Source of the DNA: Rhodovibrio sodomensis
Lineage (GTDB): Bacteria; Pseudomonadota; Alphaproteobacteria; Kiloniellales; Rhodovibrionaceae
Direction of reading: 5' to 3'
NCBI RefSeq assembly: GCF_016583645.1
Contig: NZ_NRRL01000001.1
Span: 1 to 64,000 of the forward strand
DNA length: 64,000 nucleotides
Shown here: piece by piece, positions 18,252-27,300 of the stretch
Layout: every line of letters starts with the position of its first letter
Numbering within the stretch: the first letter of the stretch is position 1
Made by a program: the position numbers and the translations under genes
Notes under the pieces: generated by a model
Databases searched by the model: none
Seen by the model: only the letters and a program-made list of their open reading frames with translations
What the model was told of the DNA's origin: nothing

Positions 18252-19313
18252 ATGCAGGTCCGCCTCTCGGATCGCAAGCTGAAGGCGCTCGCGAAGCGCC
18301 TCGAGCAAGACCTATCCCTGACCCCCAACCAGCGCCGCCGTACCCTGGACGCGTTGGCCCGCGGCTTCGGGCACGATAGCTACCCAGCCCTGCGTGCGGC
18401 GCTCGACACCCCGGCGCCGGCCGATCTCAGCACCGCCTCCGACCGCGATCTCGTGCAAGAGCTTGAGCGCCGCGGACACCTGGTCATCGACCGCGCGCCC
18501 GCCGACCTCGACGGCCTGATCGACGCAGACGCTCAGCCAGACTGGCTGGCGACCCGGCGCGGCCGGATCGCGTCCGATATCGAGGCAACCCTGCAGGGAC
18601 TGGTTGACTTCTACGCCCGTCAGGACGGCGTCTGCCCGACACCGGTGCAGGCCGACCCGCAGGAGCCGCATCTGCAGGTGGAGTACGCCTTCTCGTTTGC
18701 CGGGGGTGACTATGACGGCGTCGGCGAGTTCAGGTACGTGCCCTTGAGCCTGATCCAACAGAAGCAGGGCAACGTCGAGATCGCCTTCACGGCCAAGACC
18801 GGGATCCCGCCTCAACACGTGGTCCACGTCGATCTCGACACCCACTACACAGCCTCGGGCGATCCGATCGCCGACACTGACGACGCCGAGGATGCAGCCG
18901 TGCTACGCCAACGGATCGCCCGCGCGGTGCACGACGGCCAACTCCGGGGCACAAATCCCGACTGGCAGGTCACGCTCGACGACCCCGAAGACCCCGACTT
19001 ACGCGCCCTCGCGGCCGAGCGAATCGCCGAGGGCAAGGATCGCGACGACGAGTTCGGCGCCTGGCGGCTGGACTGCGACGCGCTTGATACCCACGCAAGC
19101 GATCCGGATGTGGTGCGCGAGGTGATCGCGGGCCTGATCCGTGAAGGCTACACCTCTGGGCACTATCCGCACTGGATACTGCACTGCACTCCAGACGACC
19201 CGGATGCGGACGACCGCGAGAGCCTGTTCGAGCACATCGCCTCGCTGATCGAACAAGGCTACACCAGCGGCTACCACCCCTTCTGGCGCATCGAATGCAG
19301 CCTGATCGCCTGA
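18252..19313 (+). CDS. Glyoxalase-related N-terminal domain protein with four C-terminal repeats
   Basis: 353 residues; the ATG is preceded by a GGAGA site, and a longer version is possible. The first 50 residues (LKALAKRLEQDL, RRRTLDALARGFGHDSYPALRAAL) match the helical 'glyoxalase-related' domain family (PF20066-like pattern of AK-x-L-A-K, then ALxxLAxxxGFxxWNxL). The C-terminal 110 residues contain four units of about 28 residues. The last two are nearly alike (IAGLIREGYTSGHYPHWILHC and the matching IASLIEQGYTSGYHPFWRIEC). The middle part is acidic and unknown. A second protein here (31272-32588) has the same N-terminal domain. Confidence 0.6.
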   Translation: MQVRLSDRKLKALAKRLEQDLSLTPNQRRRTLDALARGFGHDSYPALRAALDTPAPADLSTASDRDLVQELERRGHLVIDRAPADLDGLIDADAQPDWLATRRGRIASDIEATLQGLVDFYARQDGVCPTPVQADPQEPHLQVEYAFSFAGGDYDGVGEFRYVPLSLIQQKQGNVEIAFTAKTGIPPQHVVHVDLDTHYTASGDPIADTDDAEDAAVLRQRIARAVHDGQLRGTNPDWQVTLDDPEDPDLRALAAERIAEGKDRDDEFGAWRLDCDALDTHASDPDVVREVIAGLIREGYTSGHYPHWILHCTPDDPDADDRESLFEHIASLIEQGYTSGYHPFWRIECSLIA

Positions 19314-19336
19314 GTCCATAAGACGCGACCTAGAAT

Positions 19337-19364
19337 GACCCGGGGCCGGCATCGGCCCCGGGTC
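19337..19364 (+). terminator. 12-bp hairpin, probable transcript end
   Basis: GACCCGGGGCCG (19337-19348) pairs perfectly with 19353-19364 around GCAT, 24 bases after the stop at 19313. The remaining 260 bases to the next gene hold no other recognisable element. Confidence 0.5.
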
Positions 19365-19628
19365 TCGTCGTGGCTGGCCGTCCGGGAAGGCCGGATTACG
19401 GGATCGAGCCCATCTCCGCCTCAGACCGGACCAAGCCCGTTGCAAGCGGCCAGCCCGGCGTGACGTCCTTGCCTCGCCGTTAGAGCGTCTTTGCGGCCGC
19501 ATTTACCTTGGCTCAACACACGCCGACCCTAATCTTGGGAAGAGATCGCCGATACGGGCCTCGCTGGCATCATCCAGGTAGCGCTGGACCCGTCTCACCC
19601 CCAATTCCCTTCCCGCAGGACCGAAGAC

Positions 19629-19898
19629 ATGAGCACTTCGACCCCCGTTTCCTTCAACCTCCGGGTCCCGGAGGACGGGCCCAGCATGCAGGAGATCCGT
19701 GCGGTGGCACGGCGCATGCGGCTGACGCCCGAGGAGTACATGAGCCGCTGCATCGTCGAACACACGATGCGGGTCCTCGAGACCCTCGACAGCGGCGAGT
19801 TGCAGGCGTGGGTGGACGCGGCGCAGGCGGACGGTCCGGTGGACGAGCGCATGGAGCCATCCTACGGGGAAGGAAGCCGGGATGTTCAAGAACCTTAA
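19629..19898 (+). CDS. Small protein, possible ribbon-helix-helix fold (paralogue A)
   Basis: 89 residues. A strand (VSFNLRVPEDGPS) is followed by two helices (MQEIRAVARRMRLT and PEEYMSRCIVEHTMRVLE), the order and lengths expected of an Arc/MetJ-type ribbon-helix-helix DNA-binding protein. The same pattern occurs in the genes at 20535 and 21758, twice in each. It overlaps the next gene by 17 bases, so they are translated together. DNA binding is inferred, not shown. Confidence 0.6.
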   Translation: MSTSTPVSFNLRVPEDGPSMQEIRAVARRMRLTPEEYMSRCIVEHTMRVLETLDSGELQAWVDAAQADGPVDERMEPSYGEGSRDVQEP

Positions 19899-20514
19899 GA
19901 CCCGCCTGACCGCGCTGGTCGCGGACGAGCCGATCAGCACCAAGCCGGTGATCTCGCACAAGCGCCGCCCGCAGGTCGGCGACACCGTGATGGCCTATGC
20001 GCCCGACAGCGACAGCCCGAACAAGCCCGGGATCATGGCCCGTCCGTGCATGGTTATCTGGTCCAAGACCGACGCCAGCGGCCAGCTGCACCTGCAGGTC
20101 GCCCCGGGCACGTTCCGCAACGTCGACAAGGCCGGACCGCGTGACATCGTCCTCTCCAGCAAGGACTCGCTCGACGCCACCGGCATGGACCGCCCGGTCC
20201 GCTTCCAGATGGACCGCACGGTGAGCTTCCCATGGGACGAGGCCCATATCGCCACCACCGCCGGCAAGCCGCCCGTCGCCGGGCGCATGCTCAACCGCGA
20301 CTTCGAGCAGGCGCGCACGGTTTACGGCCGCGCATTGCGGGCCCAGGAAACCAAGCGCTCGCTGCGCGCGGTCAACTCCGGTCCCGGCATCCAGCAGCCC
20401 GATCAGGTCGCCTCGATCTCTCCGATGAAGCCGCCGCAGCGTCCCGAGACCCCGCAGCAGAGCAACATCCGCCAGGTCGCCCGCGAACGCCGCGCCGCCG
20501 GCGACGCCCGCTGA
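19882..20514 (+). CDS. PemK/MazF-fold-like protein
   Basis: 210 residues. Residues about 28-125 follow the PemK-like layout: a GDTVMAYAP strand, an ARPCMVIW strand, a QLHLQVAPGTFRN strand, then ATGMDRPVRFQMDRTVSFPWDE. The last part corresponds to the 'GLxxPTxFxLxRxxxLPW' end of PemK-type growth-inhibitor proteins. MazF/PemK toxins are RNases, but related domains also act otherwise. The C-terminal 70 residues are a basic, Gln/Pro-rich tail. The overlapping upstream small gene has an antitoxin-like ribbon-helix-helix pattern, which is the gene order of toxin-antitoxin pairs. Moderate confidence in the fold, low in toxin activity. Confidence 0.45.
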   Translation: MFKNLKTRLTALVADEPISTKPVISHKRRPQVGDTVMAYAPDSDSPNKPGIMARPCMVIWSKTDASGQLHLQVAPGTFRNVDKAGPRDIVLSSKDSLDATGMDRPVRFQMDRTVSFPWDEAHIATTAGKPPVAGRMLNRDFEQARTVYGRALRAQETKRSLRAVNSGPGIQQPDQVASISPMKPPQRPETPQQSNIRQVARERRAAGDAR

Positions 20515-20534
20515 GACCGGGAGCGCCGCCAGCC

Positions 20535-21104
20535 ATGCATGCGATCATCGACTATCGGCTGACGCCGCGCGCCGATGGACCGTCGATCCCCGAGATGGAG
20601 GCCCAGGCCAAGCGCCTGGGCCGCTCGCTCGATAGCCTGTCCGCGGCGGCGCTGATGCATGTCACCGAGCGAATCCTGCAGGAGGCCGCCGCGCTCGAGA
20701 CGGACGAAAACGGTGTCGTGCTCGACACGGAGGACGCGGACTACACCACCGGAGACGCGATCGCCGACACCGTTGGCCAGCTCGACCCGGACACCACTCC
20801 GGTGATGCGCCGGCTCGACTTTGTCACCGACGAGGACGCCCCGTCGATGACTGACGTCGACGACATCGCCGCCGCCCTCGGGATCAGCCGGGACGCCTAC
20901 CTCAGCGCGTGCACGCACAGCTATTTCGACCTGCAGCTCTACGCCCAGCAGGAGGCCGACTCCCTGATGACGGCCGCCGTCGACCAGCTACCGGACGACC
21001 TCGACGAGCGGGTCGAAGATCTGGCGGCGCTGGCACCGGACACCAACGAACTCCACGAGACGCCGGCCGCGCCAGCCGATCGCGCCGCGGCCCACGCGGC
21101 CTGA
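20535..21104 (+). CDS. Double ribbon-helix-helix-like protein (paralogue B)
   Basis: 189 residues starting MHAIIDYRLTPRADGPS. The pattern seen in paralogue A occurs twice: DGPSIPEMEAQAKRLGRSLDS (start of the protein) and DAPSMTDVDDIAAALGISRDAYLS (about residue 105). An acidic linker joins them and the C-terminus is acidic, Ala/Asp-rich. This suggests a tandem duplication of a strand-helix-helix domain. The start was chosen 20 bases after the preceding stop. Confidence 0.55.
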   Translation: MHAIIDYRLTPRADGPSIPEMEAQAKRLGRSLDSLSAAALMHVTERILQEAAALETDENGVVLDTEDADYTTGDAIADTVGQLDPDTTPVMRRLDFVTDEDAPSMTDVDDIAAALGISRDAYLSACTHSYFDLQLYAQQEADSLMTAAVDQLPDDLDERVEDLAALAPDTNELHETPAAPADRAAAHAA

Positions 21105-21133
21105 ATGCCCCGTTGAGCCCGAGGACCTGAGAC

Positions 21134-21727
21134 ATGCCGCTTCCCGTACTCGCCGTCGCCGCCCCGGTCGCCAAAGCCGCCGCCAGCGTCGCCACCACGG
21201 CCGTCAAGGCAGTCGCCACGACGGCCACGCGTGCGGTTGGCACCGTCGCCCAGACCGCCGCGCGCGGCGCCGGGCAGCTCGCGCGCCAGAGCGGACAGCT
21301 GGTCGCCCGGACCGGCCGCAGCGTGGCCGACACCGCGGTCCGCAGCCAGCAGAACGTGTTCCAGCGCCTCGCCCAGCCGCCGAAGGTCGGCGACACCTTC
21401 GCGGTCTTCAAAAAGGGCGCGCAGGGCCGCGCCCCGGTTTCCGAGCCGATGACCGTGCTCGGTCGCCAGAAAGTGGCAACCCCGAACGGCCCCCGCCTCA
21501 AGCTGCAGATGGCCGCCAAGGACGGCAAGATCCACAACGTCATGTTCGACAGCAAGTCGATCGACGTGACCAAGGGTCAGGGCGGCTACCTCGGCCGGAT
21601 GTCGGACAAGATGGTCGCCCAGGTCGCCAAACAGTTTCTCAAGGCGCGCGACCAGGAACAGGGCCAGAAGCGCAAGAAGTCCGGGGTCCGCGAGACATTT
21701 GAAAACCTTGCCGAAGCGACCATGTAA
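21134..21727 (+). CDS. Hypothetical protein with long Ala/Val/Thr helix
   Basis: 197 residues. The first 70 residues are Ala/Val/Thr-rich with regularly spaced Lys/Arg (VAKAAASVATTAVKAVATTATRAV), a likely long amphipathic helix. A small beta domain follows (PKVGDTFAVFKKG, PRLKLQMAAKDGKIHNVMFD) and then a Lys/Gln-rich tail. Family not recognised. It sits in the run of small genes from 19629 to 22174, probably one operon. Confidence 0.5.
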   Translation: MPLPVLAVAAPVAKAAASVATTAVKAVATTATRAVGTVAQTAARGAGQLARQSGQLVARTGRSVADTAVRSQQNVFQRLAQPPKVGDTFAVFKKGAQGRAPVSEPMTVLGRQKVATPNGPRLKLQMAAKDGKIHNVMFDSKSIDVTKGQGGYLGRMSDKMVAQVAKQFLKARDQEQGQKRKKSGVRETFENLAEATM

Positions 21728-21757
21728 GCGGGTCACCGCCGACGAAAGTGCACTTCC

Positions 21758-22174
21758 ATGCCCGACACCCGGCTTCGGCTGATGCTGAGGCTCCCGTCCG
21801 AGACGGATGGCGGCGCCCCTCTTCGGCGGCTACCCGAGCGGATCGGCCGACCCCTCGAGGACATTGTAGCCGCCGCGATGCTGGAGGCCGCCGAGTATGG
21901 CGCGCTCACCGACCTGGCGCGCGCCCGCGAGCAGATCGCCGCGGATCCGGGCGCCCCGACGGAGGTGCGCGTCGCCATCCCGGGCGACCAGGAGGTCGGC
22001 CTGGCCGACATCGACCGGCTGGCCCACGAGCTGGGTGTCGATCGCGCCGGCCTCGCCAGTATCGCCCTCACACTCTGGCTGGCGCGTAACGCCAGCGAAG
22101 ATGCCGATCGTTACTGGGACGGTGTCCAGGCTCGTATCGAAGCCCTTCCCGGCGACTGGTCCGATTCTCTGTAG
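21758..22174 (+). CDS. Double ribbon-helix-helix-like protein (paralogue C)
   Basis: 138 residues with two copies of the same pattern: RLMLRLPSETDGGAPLRRLPERIGRPLED and VRVAIPGDQEVGLADIDRLAHELGVDRAGL. It matches paralogues A and B in strand-helix-helix order and in the LGxxxx turn. Last gene of the run; the 31-base spacing to the previous gene supports co-transcription. Confidence 0.55.
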   Translation: MPDTRLRLMLRLPSETDGGAPLRRLPERIGRPLEDIVAAAMLEAAEYGALTDLARAREQIAADPGAPTEVRVAIPGDQEVGLADIDRLAHELGVDRAGLASIALTLWLARNASEDADRYWDGVQARIEALPGDWSDSL

Positions 22175-22525
22175 GCGGACCAGCCTCACGGTGCGGACGA
22201 ACGCAACCGCGACATGGGAATTGCGCCGAGAGGCCTTCACACCTCGCAGCGAGTCAATATCCAAAACGCGGCTATCTATTATTTAACGCGATCTTAGCGA
22301 CCTTCCGTCCGGAGTCACCTGAGTCCAGACCCGTGATGCGGCCACGCGCGCGTGTCCCAGGGGAAGAAATCCGGGCGCAAGGCCAATGGATCGACAATGA
22401 CCCCGTGGTTCGACGTGGTTCCGACCCGCGTCGCCCCGCGATACCCCGATCACCACCCCGGACCCTTGAGGGTCGATCAATGGGCCTGCTGCCCGAAGCT
22501 AACCACTGACCAGGAGTTAGAGACG
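22175..22525. other. Intergenic region with AT-rich patch
   Basis: 350 bases without a credible gene. A short AT-rich patch (22255-22285, containing TATCTATTATTT) is a likely promoter position for the next gene, but no clean -35/-10 pair could be fixed. Confidence 0.4.
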
Positions 22526-23941
22526 TTGCGTCCCCAGAAGTTTCTCACCGTATTCCTGCTTGCCTTGACCGCAGCCCACCTAATGCTCGGCACGGCTCGG
22601 GCAGAGAAGCTCTCTTGCGGCGATCCGATGAAGCAGATCGCCAACAACCTCGTGTGGCAGAACGCGAAAAAGGCGCCGACCCCTCAGATCGCCGCGGAGC
22701 TGATGGAGCTCGGCGACCAGCGCCACCCTGGCCACGCCTGGAAGGAGGTGCTTCCGCCCCGCCTCAAGCGGGCAGGGTCATGGCCCGGCGGGGGCTGGCC
22801 AAAATTCTGGACCTGGAACGCGACTGAGCTCGATCAGGCGCAAAGGCGGTTCATCATCTGCGGCGAGCGGCGACGCGAACAGGTCGAGGCATACAATGCA
22901 CGCGGTGGCCGTCAGCTAGATGACAGCGAGTACCAGGATTATTTCCAGGCGGCGCAGGTCCTGGCAAAGCTTCACGCTGCCGCCCAGACGGCAACGCAGA
23001 ACCGTGCCGATCTGAAAGACGAGGTGAGCGATCTGGTCGCCCAGGCCGAGCCCACCGTGGACTCCTTCGCGGCCCTGATCCGCCACTCGGTGCGGGTCCG
23101 GGATACGCGCGGCGTGGGCAAGCACTTCGCGGGCCAGCAAGTCGGCCGGCTTCTCAAGATGGCCGACGAGCAGTCCGATGTCCTGGCTGAGCGGGTGCGC
23201 GACGACATCGACGCGCTGCAGAGCTATGCGGCCCTGACGGCACTCCGTTCCGAAGGGGCCGATTTCGAGAAGGAGTACCGTCGCGCGCGCCGGATCTTCA
23301 GCGGCTGGTTCCCTTCAGACTTCGCACGCCCAGCGTCCCTGGCCTTCTCGACGGTTGAAGGCAGGAGCGGCACCCGCCGCCTGGCCCTCAACCTCGTTGA
23401 GCTGAATGCCGGCGATCTGTCCGACGCCACGCCCTACCAGGAAATGCAGGTCTACAGCCGGATCTACGAGCTCGATCTTGCGGACGTTTCAGGCGGCGAC
23501 AAAGCCGTTCTGGCAACCTACCAGAGGGAGCTCGTCGATCGGTACTACGCCGCCAAAGACACGATCGCGGACGCGCGCTGCGGCGAGGCGACCGCACCGG
23601 GCCAACTCGACGAGTTGCGCGACGCCACCTTCAGGTTTGCCGACGGCGTCGCCACGCTGGAACGCTTCGTCTGCGTCCTTGCCGGCCGCGGGCTCGACGT
23701 CGCGTACAACCCGGACGCCCTCACGCTGACGCTCACGCCGGGCGAATACCCGCTCAACCTGAAGCAGAGCGAGATGAACCCGTTCGATGAGATCGTCCTG
23801 GGTCTCGAGATGCAGTCCACCAGTCGGGGCATGCAACTCGTGCCGGAAACCCTAGCGGTCGATGGCGATGACCGGGACATGAGCGACGCTGACTGGGCCC
23901 GGCTGAGCCGTCAGCTGGAGAAGATCACCTTTGACGCCTGA
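22526..23941 (+). CDS. Secreted protein of unknown function
   Basis: 471 residues from a TTG start. The start is chosen because AGGAG lies 9 bases upstream and the resulting N-terminus is a clear signal peptide (FLTVFLLALTAAHLMLG, cleavage after ARA). A longer in-frame ATG form would bury the signal. The mature protein is mostly helical and charged (QAQRRFIICGERRREQ, YRRARRIFSGWFPSDF), with cysteines that could pair. Family not recognised. It ends at a strong terminator, so it is a single-gene unit. Confidence 0.65.
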   Translation: MRPQKFLTVFLLALTAAHLMLGTARAEKLSCGDPMKQIANNLVWQNAKKAPTPQIAAELMELGDQRHPGHAWKEVLPPRLKRAGSWPGGGWPKFWTWNATELDQAQRRFIICGERRREQVEAYNARGGRQLDDSEYQDYFQAAQVLAKLHAAAQTATQNRADLKDEVSDLVAQAEPTVDSFAALIRHSVRVRDTRGVGKHFAGQQVGRLLKMADEQSDVLAERVRDDIDALQSYAALTALRSEGADFEKEYRRARRIFSGWFPSDFARPASLAFSTVEGRSGTRRLALNLVELNAGDLSDATPYQEMQVYSRIYELDLADVSGGDKAVLATYQRELVDRYYAAKDTIADARCGEATAPGQLDELRDATFRFADGVATLERFVCVLAGRGLDVAYNPDALTLTLTPGEYPLNLKQSEMNPFDEIVLGLEMQSTSRGMQLVPETLAVDGDDRDMSDADWARLSRQLEKITFDA

Positions 23942-23967
23942 CCCAGGTTCGCACATCTCTGCTCTCA

Positions 23968-24000
23968 GGGCGGTCCGGCAATCGGACCGCCCTTTTCTTT
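23968..24000 (+). terminator. Intrinsic terminator
   Basis: GGGCGGTCCG (23968-23977) pairs perfectly with 23983-23992, followed directly by TTTTCTTT. It lies 26 bases after the stop of the secreted-protein gene. Confidence 0.9.
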
Positions 24001-24373
24001 GCTGCCCGGATGCACGGCGGCACCAGCCGCCGAACCGCCCCTGTAGGGGCGGCGCAAGTACGACGGGAGGAGAGGGCCCCGAAGCGGGCTGCCCTCGACG
24101 CCATGCGGGCAGCCCGCCCACGGGGCGCTCCGTGACCAGAGGGTCTGAAGGGTCGAAAGTCGCACGCCGGCGACACCCGGTCCGACACCGGGATCGACCA
24201 TCCGCCATCCGGCGGCCCCAACCTTCTTCAAGAGCGCCCGGGCTCACCGCAAGCGGTGCGCGCCGGCGCAACCCGGCCAGGACGGTTCGTGACCCCGCGC
24301 GGCGGGCGACCCCGAGGGGCCCGCCACGCCGGGTCACGGGAACTGTAAAAAAGAACGAGACGGAGAGACGAGG
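24001..24373 (+). promoter_or_regulatory. Long structured leader of the notch-type helicase gene
   Basis: About 370 bases without a gene. Two stable hairpins are visible: CCGCCCC-TGTA-GGGGCGG (24035-24052) and an 11-bp stem (24084-24094 with 24107-24117). The last 30 bases are A-rich with GGAGAGACGAGG before the ATG. A leader RNA is likely; no known riboswitch was recognised. Confidence 0.4.
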
Positions 24374-27300
24374 ATGACCCAGCAGATCGCCGGACTTGCC
24401 GAGCTCCTGCGCCAGCAGCAGGCCCTGGATCCGCAGCAGCACGGCGAGGACGTGCGCGAGCAGGCCGTCGCCCTGATGCTGCAACGCGCCGGCGCGGCTC
24501 TGAAGCCGCAGGCCCGTTCCGGCCGCTCGGTGCTCGACGCGCTCGCCAAGCTCGAAGAGCTCGCGGGCCTGCGTCCGGAGAGCGTTCAGCGCCGCTGGCT
24601 CGGCCTGCGCGCGCTCGACCTCAAATCGGGCGAGCAGATCGGCGGCAACCAGGTCAGCGACCCGATCATCGCCGCGATGGCAGCGGCCGCCGGGGCTGTC
24701 GTGACCACCCAGGACGACGACCGCGTCTCCGGCGTGGTGGGTCAGATGGGCAAGCGCACGCCGGACACGCTGGCCGCACGGGCGCGGATCGTCTTCCCCG
24801 GCCGCGGCGGCGGCTTCCGGGTCGAGCAGGACGACAAGCTGCTGTTCGGCGAGCCAAGCCGCGGTGCGTCGGCGCAGGAAATCCTGCGTGCGATCGACCA
24901 GGTCGAGACCCGGCACGCCGCCGGGGCGCGCAAGAACGCGCGCGGCGCGCAGCCGATCACCTATACCCAGATGAGCCAGGAAGCGCTGATCAAGGAGCGC
25001 GAGGGCGACCAGCTGTTCAACAGCTATCGCACCACCCTTCGCTTCAACGGCGCCCAGGCGCACCCCTCGCCGCTGGTCGAGTCCACCGCGCTCGCGAGCG
25101 TCACCCGGCCCCAGGCCACCTATCAGCCGATCCTGCCGCCAGAAGTGATGACCAAGGGGTTGCTGTCCGACGTGCAGCTTGAGGAGGTCGTTTACGCCGG
25201 TCAGGCGCACCAGGAATACCTGGCGTCCGACCCGATGGACCCCGGCGGCACCCCGCCGCGCCAGGGCTATCTGTGCGGCGCGGGCACGGGTGTCGGCAAG
25301 GGCCGCGTGGCCGCCGGCATCACGCTCGACAACTGGTGCCAGGGGCGTCACCGCGCGGTCTGGGTCTCGGAAAACCGCAAGCTGCTGAGCTCGGCCAGCC
25401 GTGACTGGGTCGCCCTGGGCGGCAAGCACGGCGACCTGATCGACCTGGCGGAGACCCCGAAGGGCGCCCAGATCCCGGCGCGCAACGGCATCCTGTTCCT
25501 GAGCTACGCGCTGCTGCGCGAGCGCGTCGACCAGATCGTCGAGTGGCTGGGCCTGACCAGCGACTGCCCGATCTTCTTCGACGAGGCCCACAACGGCCGC
25601 TACGCCAGCGTCCCGGGCCAGCAGGGCTGGGGCTCGACCAAGAAGTCCAAGCAGGGCATGGCGATGCTGGAGCTGCAGCGCCAGCTGCCGAACGCCCGGG
25701 TCACCTATCTCTCGGCGACCTCGTCCTCGGACATCGCCACGCTCGGCTACGCCCCGCGTCTCGGCCTCTGGGGCCGCGGCACGGCGTTCGCCGAGTACGA
25801 CTCGTTCGTCGAGCAGATGGCCGAGGGCGGCATTAACGCCATGGAGCTGGTCGCGCGCGACATGAAGGCGCTCGGGATCTACTCCGCCCCCAACCTGTCG
25901 TTCGAGGGCATCACCTACGAGCGCCTCGAGCACGTCCTCACCGCCCAGGAGCGTCAGGTCCAGGACGAGCTCTCGCGGGCCTGGTCCAAGGTCAACGTGA
26001 GCCTGCAGAAGGCGATCGCCACGGTCGGCCTGAACTCGGGCCAGACCACGGTCATGTCGAAGGACGCCGGCCGGGCAACCCGCTCGTTCCTGTTCCAGCA
26101 GTACGGCATGGCCAAGAGCCGCTTCTTCCAGGCCCTGCTGTCGTCGTTCAAGGCTCAGCCGGTGATCGAGGCGGCGCGCCAGGACCTGGCGAACGGCCAC
26201 CAGGTGATCCTGCAGTTCACCAACACCTACGCGGCCAACGCCGAGCGGGCGATCGCCGAGAACACCAGCGGCGACATCGCCGACGTCGAGGCGACCCCGC
26301 GGGACATCCTGATCAGCTACATCGAGGAGCACTTCCCGGTCGTGAAGCACAAGGTCGTGCAGCACGGCTACGGCAAGAAGGCCAAGTTCGCGGTGCAGCA
26401 GGTCAAGGATGCCAACGGCAACCCGGTGATCTGCCCGAAGGCCGAGGCCGAGCGCGACCAGCTGATCCACCACATCCAGTCCCTCAGCATCCCCGAGGGG
26501 CCGATGGAGCAGATCCTGGAAGCCTTCGGCACCGACACGGTGGCCGAGGTCACCGGCCGGCGCCGCCGGCTGGCCCCCGGCCCCGACGGTCGCCGGATGC
26601 TCGAGGACCGGACCAGCTCGGCCGTCATGGAGGACGTCCGGATGTTCCAGGCCGGTCACAAGCCGGTGCTGATGTTCTCCTCCAGCGGCTCGGCCGGCGC
26701 GGACTACCACGCCGACAAGATCGTCGGTCCGGGAGCGCTGCGCCGCCACTACCTGGTGCAGCCCGGCTGGCGCGCCGACCAGGCGATCCAGTCGCTGGGC
26801 CGCTCCCACCGCTCGGGCCAGGCCCAGGCGCCGGTCTACATCCTGGTCACGACCGACCTCTGGACCGACCGCCGGATGCTCTCGACGGTCGCGGCCGGCA
26901 TGCAGAAGCTGGGCGCGATCACCCGCGGCCAGCGGCACGCGGCCTCCCAGGAGCTGTTCTCGCAGGACGACAACCTGGAGAGCGATCTGGCCTCGGACGC
27001 CTGGATGCGGTTCCTGAAGGACCTGCAGGCCGGCAAGGTCTCGAACCTCTCGCTGGCCAGCTTCGAGCACGAGACCGGCATCATCGTCCGGAAGCTCGGC
27101 TCCAACCAGCTGGCCGACGAGACCCCGCCGCTGCGTCGCTTCCTGAACGCGATGAGCGGGATGACCTGCGACCGGCAGGCGATCTTCGGTAACGCCTTCA
27201 AGGCGACGCTCGACGAGGTCCGCCTGGAGGCGATCTCCCGGGGTAGCTACGACCGCGGCATCGAGGCCATCGAGCCCGCCAGCCTGATCAAGCTGGAGGA

